The notes: generated by a model from the letters alone, not told the origin. Positions 1-11,935 are shown, counted from the first letter of the stretch. The stretch: 64,000 nt of DNA from Aspidapion aeneum (GCA_963576565.1 OY755044.1:40259235-40323234); one strand, 5' to 3'. Program-made: numbers and translations.

Positions 1-499
1 GACTGATGGAAATTTTGACGATGTTAGCACGATAAGATATCCGTATCAATTAAATATCACTATTTGCAAAAATCAATCTAGCAGAAAAATGCAGAGGTAC
101 CAAACCCACCCAACCCGACCCAAGATACCCCAGCATTTCTCTGACATAGGTATAACATAATGGCATAACATTGCGGCACATCAAACATATCTTTGATGAC
201 CTGCTATGTTGAATATTCTTTAAGTGTTTGGATCACAAATTTAGATAACTTATGCTTTGATTTGCGGCCATCGCTTTTATTATTATGATAATATTAGAAT
301 GTTAGAAAATTATTTTTTAATTTTTAGTGCATTTTATAAAAGCTTGTGACTTAAAAAAAAAATTACCAATTTATTTTCTACTTTTTAGCCTCAGCTATCT
401 ACTCTATTAAATGAAAATATTTGTTCAATAACAGAACAGAAGAGCTTATTCTAGAAAATAATGAAATCGCTGATCGTGAGTTGTTTGGAAACTTATTTT
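1..499. other. no gene seen
   Basis: AT-rich sequence with no convincing open reading frame, RNA gene or element end. It leads into the tandem array that follows. Confidence 0.5.
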
Positions 500-1420
500 T
501 CTGTTAGGGGAAGGAGAGGGTGGGGGTAGAGGTAGAAATATATTTTTTGTTTGGGCTGCATTTCCATCGGACCTTTATGCATATACTAAATTTTATAAAA
601 GTCATTTGAAGTGAAGAGTGTCAAAAACGCATTTTTTATGGAAGGGGGTGGGGGGTAGGGGTGGGAGGACATTTTTTCATTATTGTTGTATTCTTATCGG
701 ACCACTATATGTATGTAAATTTCATCCAAATCGGATAATGGGAAGTGTGTCAAAAACGCATTTTTCTATAGATTGGGGTGGGGGTAGGAGTGGTAGGATT
801 TTTTTTTCAATGTTGTTTTGTCATCGGACCACTATATGTATACCAAATTTCATCCAAATCGGATAATGGGAAGTGTGACAAAAACGCATTTTCTATGGAA
901 GGGGGTGGGGGTAGGGGTGGGAGGATATATTTTTTTAAATGTTGTATTGTCATCGGATCACTATATGTATACCAAATTTCATCCAAATCGGATAACGGGA
1001 TGTGTCTCAAAAACAAATTTTTCTATGGAAGGGGGTGGGGGTAGGGGTGGGAGGATATATTTTTTTTAATGTTGTATTGTCATCGGATCACTATATGTAT
1101 ACCGAATTTCATCCAAATCGGATAACGGGATGTGTCTCAAAAACAAATTTTTCTATGGAAGGGGTGGGGGTAGGGGTGAGAGAATATTTTTTTTATTGTT
1201 GTATGTATTATCATCGGACCACTATGTGTATACCAAATTTTATCCAAATCGGATAACGAAAAGTGTGTCAAAAACATATTTTTCTATAGAAAGGGTGGGG
1301 GTAGGGGTGGGAGGATATTTTTTTCTTAATGTTGTATTGTCATGGGACCACTATGTGTGTACCAAATTTCATCCAAATCGGATAATGGGAAGTGTGTCAA
1401 AAACGCTTCACAAGATTTGA
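500..1420. repeat. tandem array, ~129-bp unit, about 7 copies
   Basis: The segment CCAAATCGGATAA recurs near 728, 857, 986, 1115, 1245 and 1374, giving a period of 129-130 bp, and a degenerate first copy begins near 500. Each unit has a G-rich stretch (GGGGGTGGGGGTAGGGGTGGGAGGA), a T-run, and a segment beginning ATCGGACCACTATATGTA. Short ORFs on both strands here only reflect the repeat and are not genes. The array ends in GATAGATAGTTAGATAGTTAG and abuts a retrotransposon remnant, so it may be the tail of another element that truncated it. Confidence 0.85.
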
Positions 1421-1462
1421 TAGATAGTTAGATAGTTAGACAGAACATCCGAAGCTAAATAA

Positions 1463-2948
1463 AAGCTTGTAAAAAGAGAAGAACTTTACATAGAAAATGG
1501 ATGCATTTCGTGGGTACATAGGGTCGTAATTCCGGAGGCACTAAGAAAAGAAATGTTAAAAGAACTACAAAAACCAAGCCATTTAGAACTAACAAAAACG
1601 AAGTCTTTAGCAAGAGCGTACTTATGGTGGCCCGGAATTGATAGACAGCTAGAAGAAAAAATAAAATCATGTATGGCATGTTTAAAAAATAAAGATGATC
1701 CACACAAAAAATGCACACCTTGGCCAGCAGCTGAAAAGCCGTGGGAAAGAGTTCAGGTAGATTTTGCGGAACTTAAGCGTGGTCAAAATTTTTTAATCAT
1801 GGTAGACGCTTACAGCAAGTGGCAGATTGTTTTTCCAATGAAATCTGCAACAAGCAAAGACGTAGAAAAGAAGTTCAGAGAAACTTTTGCGTTATATGGA
1901 CTTCCAGTAATTTTAGTATCAAATAATGGGACTTCCTTTGTGTCAAGAGAAATCGAATCGTTTTTACAAAAAAACGGCATTAAACACTTGACAATTCCAC
2001 CCTATACTGCCGTCATAAACAAAAACATATTAAAGATATTTGATATTTCACAGTCAAACAACCTCAGATAATATATTTTGAAAAGAGTGTTACCTTAGAA
2101 TGTGAGCTATCAAATATACTTACTAGGTTAATAGTCAAAGTAATGGTTTTGCAGAGAATTGTGTTAAAACATTTAAGAAAAAAATCAAAACAGCGCTGGA
2201 TGATCCAATAAATAGTAGTACACCGATAGAAACACTTCTATCGAGATTTTTATTGACATATAGAAATGCAGATCACTGTGTAACAAAAGTACCTCCAGCT
2301 CAGTTAATGTTTGGACACAAACTAAGAACACGACTTGACTTATTAAGACATAAGGTCACAGAAGAAAAAGAACACAAAAATACACTGGTTGAGACAACTA
2401 ACCCTAACAAGAAAGAGACTTTCAGAGCATTTCAAGAGGGGGAAAGAGTAGTTGTTAGAGATTACAGAAAAGCAAACAAAAAGTCATGGACAGAAGCTGT
2501 TATTGAGAAAAAGCTAGGAAAAACAGTGTATTTATATCGATTGCTAAGCCAACAGTTATGGAAAAGACATGCAAATCAAATAAATAAAAGATTTACAGAA
2601 ATCTCAAATGATTTGCCAAAAATAGAAAATAGCAAGCCGCAGAAACAAAGGCATATTGTCACGAAAATTGGCAGGACAATAACAAGAGGCATAAATGCGC
2701 CAAGTACAAGTAAATACGTCAATGGCCGTGACTACCAAGACGAATTGCCTGAAGAGCAACTTGGAAGCTCAGATGAAGGTGATATCTCTAGCTACTCTGA
2801 CGAAAATACAGATTTTCATAGCCCTAATATAAGTCCATCTAAAGAAATCCAAATTAGCGATTTTGGAAAACCATTTGACCTAAAGTCTAAGAAATATTCC
2901 GCTTACGACATGATAATAAGTGAGGCGTTCGGAAAGAAATATAAATAA
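1463..2948 (+). pseudogene. Ty3/gypsy-type retrotransposon integrase remnant
   Basis: The frame opens at 1463, just after the tandem array, and reads into an integrase zinc-binding region (..ARAYLWWPGID..SCMAC) followed by an rve core. The first catalytic Asp is visible in VQVDFAEL. The position normally occupied by the second (SDNGT) reads SNNGT, so that Asp is lost. Near 2016 the frame is broken by about 115 bp of unrelated sequence with stops; homology resumes near 2141 with the Glu-containing segment FAENCVKTFK. The second ORF (2253-2948) holds the integrase C-terminus, including a WKRHANQI motif typical of these elements, then a charged tail. No reverse transcriptase, protease or gag lies upstream, so the 5' part is gone. 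It is a dead copy. Confidence 0.85.
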
Positions 2949-3134
2949 AAAACACTAAACTTAAACAATACCGTTTATTCTGCAATAGATAAATAAAAAT
3001 AAATGTTAAATGTTGTAAGTGTTTATATACAAAATAAATGTAGTGTGTTAAAATAAAAATGTTAACAAACATAAATCCAGTGTTAAAAAAATAAGAAGAA
3101 ACATGGTACAAGCACCAATCTTGCATGGAAGGAT

Positions 3135-3430
3135 GTAATAACCCGCGAAAATTCAAATTATGACAATTGATGCTGGCGGCCATGTTGGATCCCTCTCTTC
3201 CCTTTTAGTAACGCAGCGTTCACATCGTGTAAGTAATTAACAGCATTTTATTAATTAACGGGCGCGAATATTCGCCCTAAAGATATCCCCCAACTAAGGG
3301 ATATTAAAATCTGCATCATCATATCGCTCGCTGAATGTTCGTCTTCCAGTTAGTCGACTCGAGCCGACTTCACTCGAATGAGCGTTACATAGCGAAGCCT
3401 GACGGCTCAGTTCAATTCACTACCCACAAA
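3135..3430 (+). repeat. possible 3' LTR of the gypsy remnant
   Basis: A purine-rich stretch (GGAAGGA) is followed by TGTAATAACCCGCG, a typical Ty3/gypsy LTR start, about 190 bp after the integrase stop codon. There is no second LTR to compare with, so the right boundary is a guess. Confidence 0.35.
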
Positions 3431-3769
3431 AACTGCTAAACGTGCCTAAAGAAGTTTACACTTCAAAAAAAATCCAGCACACATAAGCCTTAGCTTAGGT
3501 GCCCATACATTGGCAGAGTCTTTTTTATTACTATTAGAGTGAAGTTTCAGGTTTTACTTGTTTGCCACTTGTAGGTCAAAGTAAAAAGCTCATTACAAAA
3601 ACTTGTTTTCTTAAAAAAAGTCACTTTCATAAAAACCGATTAATTAGAGAAAAGCGTTTGTTTTTCCAAAAAGAAGACGCTTATAACCTGTAAAAATAAT
3701 CTTCTATAACCTTCCGTAATGAGTTTATGACTTTAAGTGCTTTTGTTCCCTCCTCACCCCCTAGGTATA
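3431..3769. other. no gene seen
   Basis: Spacer between the putative LTR and a MITE. No supported feature. Confidence 0.4.
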
Positions 3770-4145
3770 CCGCCTGTTCCAAAGTAATTCTTAAAAGCTT
3801 TTTCTATTGAAGTGCGAGAAAGGTATCCGAAATATAGATGTATCCAGCAAAGATAGCCTGGCTATTATCTCTACCAAAAGTCGCCGAAATCGGGGATAGC
3901 TTGCATCGTTGCGCATCGCTTTTAAAAGATCCGCGCCAGACCTCGTGCAAAAATCGATACCAACTTCTCTCTAAACAATCAGGGGTCGAACAAAAACGAG
4001 GGCAATCGCAGCTGCGTGACTTCCAGAAAGTCCCATTTGCTTGCTTTACCGTTAAGGGCGGAACGGGGCGGGGGTCTATATCCAATAGAATCTATTAAAG
4101 GCGGGGTACAATTTTGGCTTTTAAGAATCACTTTGGAACACCCGG
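3770..4145. mobile_element. MITE with ~30-bp inverted ends, TA-flanked
   Basis: The left end (CCGCCTGTTCCAAAGTAATT, continuing CTTAAAAGC) matches the reverse complement of the right end (CCGGGTGTTCCAAAGTGATT, continuing CTTAAAAGC), and both sit next to TA. No transposase is present. The 86-93 aa ORFs inside lie on opposite strands over the same bases and look non-coding. Confidence 0.75.
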
Positions 4146-4654
4146 TATGCTATAATTGACAAGTGGTAAACAAGTAAACTAGATTCAATTAGCAACAAAA
4201 AAATATATGTGTCGAGAATTCCAACGTAGGGGGAAGTTATACCCTATGCTGCCCTTTGTTCTATTAGTTCTAATATTTCCCTGATGTATTAAAAGTCACA
4301 TATGAGGAGCGATTTTTTTGAAAAATGACAGAGGTAGGACAGTAGCAAAAATTACAGCGGTACTTGCATTGTGGGTTTTTTAAACTGTTAGATATTTGTT
4401 TCTTAAAATAAGATTACTACCAAATTATGGCGCTGTTGTTTCTTTTATTATTCAGGAAATATTCAAATTAATTACACTCATGCATCAAAATCAACCAAAT
4501 AATTTTTGCACTTAACATTGCAGTAATTTATTTTTACATTTTACGAAAAACAAACTTGCAATTATAAAAAACACGTTTTATGCAAAAGGTAATTGTAATT
4601 TTAATGCACTAGTGCAATTACCCCCGAAAACTTTTAGTTCGAAATGAAATTGAT

Positions 4655-4800
4655 TTCAGAACTAATTGCCTTTAAAACCAATGGTTTTAGAACTAATGAC
4701 CTTTCAAACCAATAAGTTTCAAACTGTTTGCCTTTCAAATCAATGGTTTCCGAACTAATTACCTTGCGATCTAATGTTTTTCAAACTAATGCTTCCAAAC
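4655..4800. repeat. ~31-bp degenerate tandem repeat, 4-5 units
   Basis: Units of the form GAACTAATTGCCTTTMAAACC plus AATGGTTT recur four to five times with substitutions. They lie in a gene-free stretch (4146-5632) downstream of the LUC7L3-like gene. Confidence 0.6.
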
Positions 4801-5632
4801 TAACTTGGTTTGTAAAGAAAGTGTTTAAAAACAAAATTCCGCGTTTTTTAGGCATTTGTTGGTTATTAATCTACAGAGCACCGGTCTATTTTCAAGTGAT
4901 AAATAACAGGCTTTCGCAAATAGCTTTATTTTGCTTGAAACATCATGTATAATATTTATACAAAAATTAGCTGAAATTGACCATAGCAACAGAAGGCAAC
5001 TCTAACTACGTCTTCTCATTCCTTGATCCTACTTTTCTAAAGATCTTTGGTTTACGAAGGTTAAAAATATTTAATCATTTTCCACTGAGCATAAGAAAAC
5101 AACAATGCGTAATAAAGATCAGAAAACATACTAAAAAGGTTTTGCCTGACAAGGGATACTATACAACTGAAGAAGTTTTCAATGACCACTTAAAAGTTTT
5201 TATCTGGAAATACCTACTGCACTGTCTCTCCCTCTCGGGTGTTTTTTTCTCTCTGTGTCAACTGACTGACATTGACATTTTGCACTTCTTATTATACATT
5301 TGTTTTTTATTATGTTGCTATTTTTGTATCTTTTTTTTTCGACATCTCCTAGTGACGTTTGGAGGTTTAAATACGGCTGGCATTTTTAAACCAAAATATT
5401 ATATTTTTTTTATTAAGGTATTTATTAATAAATTCTATAAATACTAAAAACTATTGCATCCAAGGGAAAAAATGAGTTAAGCACTCAACCAAAATCCAGA
5501 CTTTTACATCTAGATTTTAAAAACTATGACTTTAGCCCTTAATACTGGTGCAAATGTTTAAATTTAATTACAAATTATAATAAAAATCAAAGGTTCTACA
5601 TTACAATACACAAAATTAACTCAAAAAAGGTT
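4801..5632. other. no supported gene; possible 3' flank of LUC7L3-like gene
   Basis: A 156-codon frame at 4977-5447 is rich in Phe/Leu/Ile from T-runs and resembles no family I know. On the minus strand AATAAA-type signals lie near 5421, which would suit the end of the LUC7L3-like transcript. The segment GCACCGGTCTATTTTCAAGTG near 4878 recurs in altered form near 18258, so part of this is dispersed repeat. Confidence 0.4.
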
Positions 5633-5654
5633 TCAATTTGCTCCGGCCGCACTG
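5633..5654 (-). CDS. possible terminal exon of the LUC7L3-like gene
   Basis: On the minus strand a pyrimidine-rich tract ending TTCTTAAGCAG could serve as a splice acceptor. Either AG of this NAGNAG site continues the phase left open by the exon at 5758-5905 and gives a very short tail ending in TGA at 5633-5635. This would make a protein lacking the long RS-rich tail usual in the family. The true terminal exons may instead lie beyond the left edge of the window. Confidence 0.3.
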
Positions 5655-5757
5655 CTTAAGAAATTAAAATAAAGTCCACACAGCTTATGATCGTAATTTA
5701 ATTTCTTTCATTCCAGTGAAAAAATGTAAAAAAGCAAAAAGGTACAAAATTTCATAC

Positions 5758-8700
5758 CTTTGTTTAGAAGTGCTCCTCTCTCTGCCACCATTTTTTTCAG
5801 CCTCTTCTCTTTGAGCCTTGCGCTTCTCCCTCTCTTCCCTCTCCTTTTCTCTTAACTCACGTTCTTGAGCCTTTTTCTCCTCTCTAATTGCTTTCAGATT
5901 TTTGGCTAAAATAAAGAAATATACATAATCACAAGAATGACAACTGTCAAATTGAATACTTCAACTTTAATCTGACTAGCCTCAATCCGGCTACAATAGA
6001 AACACAAAAAGAAATTATATAATGACAAGAATGATAACTGTGAAATTCACCACTTAAACATTAATCTGACTAGCCTTAATCTGAATCTGAAAGAAAAAAC
6101 ATAAGTAATCTCGATTCAGTATGTTCGACTGCAAAAACCTTAACGCAGTTTCTAAATATCCTTAAAACCTGAAACCTAAACTCAAAAACCAACTATAAAA
6201 GTGCAAAATTTGGTTCAAATTGGTTAATCCATAAACTGATATATTTAAAAAAACGGTAAAAAAGCCTTTTGGGCCCACCTACCTAAACAAATAAACTTAC
6301 CAACTTCATCAATGGCGGCTTTGAGTCTCATGTAACCCATATGTTGTTTGCCCATGAGGTGATCATCAATTCTTTGTTGAGCATCGCCAACAATCAGAAA
6401 AGCTCCACAGACTTCACAAACCTACAAAAAAATCCATTATAAAGAAGTTAAAACTCTATTCAACCTTTTTTTAATTTTTATAAATAATTATGTTTCTTGC
6501 TAAAAACAAAAACCTGCACATTTGAAGTAAAATAATTCAAATAAAGATAACAAAAAAGTTCCATAACTTTATAAGTCACACTTGTTGAACACAATAGTCC
6601 AATAGTGCCAGCCGAGGGGTGAACAGCTGTCACAATTGGTGTACACATTTCTCACAATCTTCCCACAATCCTTCACAATCTTTACACAGTCCGTCCCAAT
6701 CACTCACAATCCCTCACAATCTTTCACAATCTTACCACAGTCCTTCACAATCCCTCACAATCTTACCACAGTCCCAGTGGCGTAGCGGGGGGGGGGGGGT
6801 TCGTCCCGAGGGGTGAACAGCTGTCACAATTGGTGTACACATTTCTCACAATCTTCCCACAATCCTTCACAATCTTTACACAGTCCGTCCCAATCACTCA
6901 CAATCCCTCACAATCTTTCACAATCTTACCACAGTCCTTCACAATCCCTCACAATCTTACCACAGTCCCAGTGGCGTAGCGGGGGGGGGGGGTTCGTCCC
7001 CCCCCTCCCCCCGAGAGTACTGGCGTGGCGCCCCATTGGGTACTAAGTAGCAGGGCCGGTAACGGTAAATTAAGAGGGCGGCATAGGAAACTATAGACAT
7101 GATGACCTTTTTTTTTGGTTGCAAGAATTTTTGGTGGGCTGTCGGCCCCCTCCGCCCCTTCAGGCACGCTACGCCGCTGCACAGTCCTCCACAATCCCTC
7201 ACAATCTTACAACAATCCCTCACAATCTTACCACAATCCCTCACAATCTTAACAAAAGATTGTGGATTTTCACAATCGGTGTACACATTTTGGGTTAGCT
7301 GTTCACCCCTCGGTGCCAGCCAACACTTTTAAATAAAATGCAGTTACGCTCATAAAATTTGACAATCCGAGTTTTTGCATATACATTGTACTTTTGATCT
7401 TTTATCAACCGGCCGCCCTGATAATCCTTACCTCCATTTGTTTTTCTTGCTCAGCAGCTAGTTGTGCTGTAGCTGACCATTGAGTATCATTTTGAGACAA
7501 TAGAGTTTCCCTTTCTTCTCTAAGCTGATCACAAAGTTTCAACAAACCTTGGGCTTGCTCAACATTTCCCTAAAATTATTAGTCCACAACTTAGGTTAAA
7601 GTTAATTCAAGTAATTAGCTAGATATTAGTATGTGGTATTGATTAGTATGTGGTATTGTTCAATTCAAGTAAAATTCAGAAAAAAAACAGGGTTTGAAAA
7701 ATATCATATTTATATACAACATAGTTAAATGCTATAGTATTCATGGGAAATTATTACTGTATGAATGATAAGAACAACTGCATATGCATAAAATATGTAG
7801 TTTGTAAGAAAAAAGATAAAAGTTCACATGTGGTTATGCCTATTGTTTCAGGATAGCCAGACCCACAGCCAATACCTGTCCTCTGTGCGCACTAGTAAAG
7901 TAGAGGGAGGAAATTTATGAGACCACCTAGCGCGGCGATTTTTTCTTTCGACAGTTTGTAAAGAGAATCGATCGGGGGTAGTTGCACATAAATATCGGAA
8001 ATTTAGCTTGTTCTTTTTTTATAATGTTTAATGCCATATCTACCACAAACTAACGTTTATGGTATATGGTATATAAGAAAGGCAAATTTTTTCATATTGG
8101 TTTAAGAACTACAGAACGAATTAAATTCCCAAAAATACCACCGCTCCGTGCTAAACAGTATCCGAACGCGACTTGAGCTAGAATTTGCATGAAAAACAAA
8201 TACACACTTCTTTGCTGCACACGACAGAATGACAAAAAACTTCGTAAAGATGAGACGTCACAATGTATTCCACTACTATCCCACTACCAGCCCGAATTCA
8301 GGTCTAAAACAGCAAAAAATATTTCAAAACACCGCCCAAAATATATATTTTTCTCTTTAACTTCTCTCTTATACACAATAAGCACACCAAACAGTCTAGG
8401 AATCTTACAGCATTTAACCATGCTGTATAAGCTGCTCAAAAATTAAAGTAAGCCATCCCATTTTTTTTGGAAATTTTTTAAATAAATTTATTCATAAACA
8501 AAATATCAGTTCTGATCTTCAGAAAATATAACCTATTATTTCAAAATTCAAGTGATCATTCAAGGAATCGCATTTTCTCATTCAAATAAAAAAAGAGACG
8601 TTAAGTGCCGTTAATGAACCAGCTTAATGTGACTTCTGATTCATGGCCTTGTATTGACCATCAACTTTGTCTACTTCATTGATGTCCAAACGCCGCCACC

Positions 8701-11700
8701 CACCTCTGGTGAATATGATTTCACAAACAGATTGTAGGTTCAAGTTTATACTGGCAGGCATGGGATTCAAACCCACTAAACCATCACGGCCAGTTGTGCA
8801 ATATTTTATCTTTAAACTGCATAAAATCTATATAGCATCTCTGTTAAGCTTAGAAACCCTGTATATCCTCTGAACCCTGAAAAAATGGCTCTTATCGTTT
8901 TTATTTAAAAACCTAGAAATAATATTTTGCCTCTTCTAGGAGCAGGTGTAAAAATAAAAAACTAACCTCAATTCCTGCTTCCTCCATTTCCTGTTCCAAT
9001 TTCATGATTCTTCCATTCAGTATATCAATTTGTTCTTGATTTTTTTCAGCTTGCACCGGATTCATTAGGTTCAAATTATTTTTGCCACTTAGAGCAAGCC
9101 TCTGTTTGCCTTTTTCAATTCTTCTTTCTACATCATCTAAAATGGAACAAAATATGGTTGCATGTGTAAGAAGTTGATGGTACTTATAATGTGATCAGTT
9201 ATAAATGTACACCCCAAAACTCATTTGGTAATGCATGAAAAGGTAACTAAATAAAAATAGTTTAAAACCTTCTAGTTATGTGACCAACATATTATCTCCC
9301 ACATATACTATAACCTTGACTATAACATAACATAAGATATGGTGATCATGTCAAAAGGGAGAAAAAAAAAGATGCTCCAAATTCCAAAATTTTGATATAT
9401 CTTTGCTTTTAATATGATTTTAAAACTTTCTTGTTGCACCTGTATATCTGTCTATACTGACAAATGCACATAACTCAAAAACTACTTGCCCGATATTATT
9501 GAAATTTGGTACCTATGTTGGGTTTTGGGGCTAGATGGTCTGACTTAAAAATTAATAAAATTCACCTGACATAAGCTGAAAAAAAGGGTGGGAGTAGATT
9601 TAAAAAATTAGAGTTCTGATAAAAATATTACTTGTGTGGTACTATATTAAAGGTAACAGTGCATACATTATAGTTTGTTTTGATCAGTGGTGGAACACTG
9701 TGGGGGGAGGAGTAATCTCCAATTGAACTCTGGGTAAAAATTACATTATACATTAAGTCTAAAGAACTTCCAGATTTCCCATACAAGTTAAGGAAATTTA
9801 GAGAAGACATGAAAAAAGAAATGTGTGAAACCAGCACCCACCTTACAGTACCCTAAGTGTAAAGTTAGCAGCCTCTAACAGCAGCCAAAATGTGAAGTTA
9901 GTAGCCAATTTTGGCAGCCAAACAACAGCAAGCAGCTGCTCATTGTTAGGCAATCAAATCCAAATAATTCAAGTTCTAAATATATTTTTGTTTTTGTTAA
10001 TTTGGACAGTGAGTTAGGAAACATAACACACAAGTGGCATACAATGTTTTATTTAACAAATAACTCATTACTGTGTTATTTGATAGTTTGTGTCTGTGTG
10101 TTTAAATTTTAAAATGAAATTATTTCACTCCTTGAAATGGGTGGGTGCACCCCACAAGTAAGCCAAGGTAGGAAGGGGTGATCAGCTGCCCAAAGTATAT
10201 GTAGAAAATGTTTTTAAAGGTCTATAAATACAAGACTCTACAGAACACTGTACAAGACTCTATCATACACTACAGGACCAAGAATTAATTTTAAAGTTTG
10301 GTAGGATGGTGCAGTATTGCCACCTCATTATCCTAGTTTGTCCCACATGGAGGCACAAAATATCCCATATTTTGTTTAAAAATCCCTCTATTCTTTTTTA
10401 ATATTAAAATCAGACACTATCCAAAAATTAAAAATTCAAATTTAAAAAACAACAAAAAAATAAGAAAAATTAGTGCAATACACTATAATAGGTATATATT
10501 ATATAATATATAAATATATATACAATCCAAATAAATGCAGTATGCACAATTTTTTTTTTAATGGAATAAATATCCTTATTATTGTGCCTGTTTATTAAGG
10601 CATCTGATATAGGATAATTAATGCATGTTTTATTTTTGGGACGTGGAAGAACCCAATAAGCTTTACAATTAAGGTCAGCCCATTTTGGCTAGATGGCTCT
10701 AGTATAATCAAATAATTAAATGATTGGAATTGGTTTTATTTAGCAGCAAAGAGAATTGATTTGTATAGTCCAGATGCTGAAAATAGTTATAGGTATGGTA
10801 AATCGAATAGCGACTAAAGTGAATTTTTTTAGTTTATTTTCTTTGGTTAGGTTGAAAAATGCTCTAGGAGCGACATCTTGCCATTTTATCAAGCCAGTTT
10901 TTTTTTGTATTTTGCTTAAGAATAAGCTCTTATTTTTGTAAAGCTTGCTAAATAAAGATGTTATTTATTTTATTTATTTATTTATTTACAGATTCAAGAC
11001 AAAAGTCCCTCAAAAATAGCCTAATATCCCTCTGTCCCTCCTGGACCCTGAAAATCCCTAGAATTGGGATATATGCCTGGAAGTGGCAACACTGGGATGG
11101 TGTATAAATTTGTTTACACTGATCACCTCTTGCAAGGTAATGTGGCCAATTAATGTGCCTACTGGCTTTTCACTTTTTAATCAGATGTTTATTATTATTT
11201 ATTTAAAGAACTTACTTAGCATTCCATTGCAGAATCTCAAAAAGTCTTCCATATACTGCAATTTTCTGCTATGCAGCCTATTGACATTCTCATACTTTGT
11301 TTTAGCCTCATCATCATGAACTTTTTGACAGGGCCCCAAATCTGCTCTTGTGTTGACAAACAGATCATGGGGGCAAAATTTCACCATGTAGAATTTGCAC
11401 ATCTAAAGAATATCAAAGTGTCAGTGACAACAGGCTGTTACATAATTAATGCTTAAAAACACAAGGTAAGGAATAAACATGATATATCCTTTAAAACTAT
11501 ATGCTTTCACACTGATTGAGTTCTTCAAACATTAAATCAATTTTCTAAGCAAAAACCAAGTGAATGGAGTTCTGAGATGCAGTTTAATATTGATCAAACA
11601 GAAGATTTATGTATAAAACTATTATTATATTTTATTTATTTTTTTTTTTATACTGGGACTTACCATCCAATCAGGATCAATCGCCCAGTTTCAAAAAGTT

Positions 11701-11935
11701 AATGCATTTTTAAACAATCACAAACAACCAAGTACCTACCCAGGAATCGAACCTGGATTGCCAGTGTGTAAAGCAAATATTGCTACCACTACTTCACTAC
11801 GACGACGTATAAAACTAACAATCTATTTACCTCATAATCCTCCCAATCAGCTTCTCGCACCTTCTCATTAGGAGCAACATTTCTATACTTGCCCATAAGC
11901 TCATCAAGGAGCTGGGCAGCGGCCATTACAGCCAT
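5758..11935 (-). CDS. LUC7-like protein 3 (U1 snRNP-associated splicing factor), six coding exons
   Basis: Six exons join in phase: 11935-11831 (start MAVMAAAQLLDELMG), 11402-11216, 9136-8967, 7569-7432, 6421-6301 and 5905-5758. All have GT donors and AG acceptors. The order is that of LUC7L3: the N-terminal AAQLLDELMG; a first CCCH-type finger (CKFYMVKFCPHDLF..LGPCQKVHD); the DVERRIEKGKQRLALS helix; a coiled-coil linker; a second C2H2-type finger (VCEVCGAFLIVGD then DDHLMGKQHMGY) that separates LUC7L3 from LUC7L/L2; and an Arg/Glu-rich helix. The family binds U1 snRNP and helps select 5' splice sites in the nucleus. About 289 codons are covered. The usual RS-rich C-terminus is not seen in the window. 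The introns carry SINE-like copies and two members of the CGAGGGG-type element family. Confidence 0.93.
6613..7000. repeat. 194-bp tandem duplication within element A
   Basis: Bases 6613-6806 are repeated almost exactly at 6807-7000. Each copy starts at CGAGGGG and runs through the CACAATC minisatellite into the first ~32 bases of the hAT element (CAGTGGCGTAGCGGGG). The duplication therefore followed the hAT insertion, or it is an assembly artefact. Confidence 0.85.
6969..7179. mobile_element. non-autonomous hAT-type element (211 bp)
   Basis: Ends CAGTGGCGTAGC and GCTACGCCGCTG are inverted, and an exact 8-bp target duplication CACAGTCC lies at 6961-6968 and 7180-7187. It is inserted inside the minisatellite of element A. 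Related sequence occurs near 38090-38332. Confidence 0.85.
7700..8590. other. intron sequence, no gene seen
   Basis: Intron between LUC7L3-like exons at 7569-7432 and 9136-8967. An 85-codon frame at 8189 has no recognisable family and no coding signature. Confidence 0.5.
8595..8795 (-). repeat. tRNA-derived SINE-like sequence
   Basis: Read on the minus strand it starts TGGCCGTGATGGTTTAGTGG (A-box-like) with a B-box-like GGTTTGAATCCC shortly after, and ends in a T-rich tail near 8595. The intervals between the boxes are too short and the arms do not fold as a tRNA, so this is a SINE head and not a tRNA gene. Confidence 0.55.
10172..11132. mobile_element. CGAGGGG-family element D, split by a hAT-type insertion
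   Basis: The left end GAAGGGGTGATCAGCTG and right end CTGATCACCTCTTG are degenerate forms of the family ends. Flanking 8-mers CAAGGTAG (10164-10171) and CAAGGTAA (11133-11140) differ at one base. The interior matches element B (59013-59408) in reverse orientation, including the ACAGGACCAA and GGATGGTGTATAAATTT segments. A 783-bp hAT-type element occupies 10312-11094. Confidence 0.75.
10312..11094. mobile_element. non-autonomous hAT-type element nested in element D
   Basis: Inverted ends CAGTATTGCCACCTC and AAGTGGCAACACTG are flanked by an exact 8-bp duplication GGATGGTG (10304-10311 and 11095-11102). Removing the insert restores the sequence seen uninterrupted in element B. No transposase-like ORF inside. 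Confidence 0.85.
11640..11812 (-). repeat. tRNA-derived SINE-like sequence in intron 1
   Basis: On the minus strand the head has an A-box-like TAGTGGTAGCA and a B-box GGTTCGATTCCT, then a body and an A-rich tail (T-run near 11640 on the plus strand). It ends about 20 bp from the first coding exon of the LUC7L3-like gene. Confidence 0.65.

Larger units (their letters stand above)
6613..7312. mobile_element. CGAGGGG-family element A, minisatellite inside
   Basis: The ends are CGAGGGGTGAACAGCT and its reverse complement, flanked by an exact 8-bp duplication GTGCCAGC (6605-6612 and 7313-7320). The interior is a minisatellite built on CACAATCCCT/CACAATCTT. It lies in an intron of the LUC7L3-like gene and is itself interrupted by a hAT-type element (6969-7179). 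No ORF inside resembles a transposase. Confidence 0.85.

Noticed and set aside
3804..4098. Overlapping 86- and 93-aa ORFs on opposite strands
   Set aside because: Both are inside a MITE with inverted ends and show no protein features.
4977..5447. 156-codon ORF as a membrane protein gene
   Set aside because: Its hydrophobic stretches come from T-runs, no family resemblance, no start context or splice support.
6613..7312. CACAATC arrays resembling a CRISPR-like repeat
   Set aside because: Units are short, variable and lack spacers; the genome is eukaryotic. They are a minisatellite inside a transposon.
11640..11812. tRNA gene on the minus strand
   Set aside because: No acceptor stem pairing and an A-rich tail after a non-tRNA body; fits a SINE.
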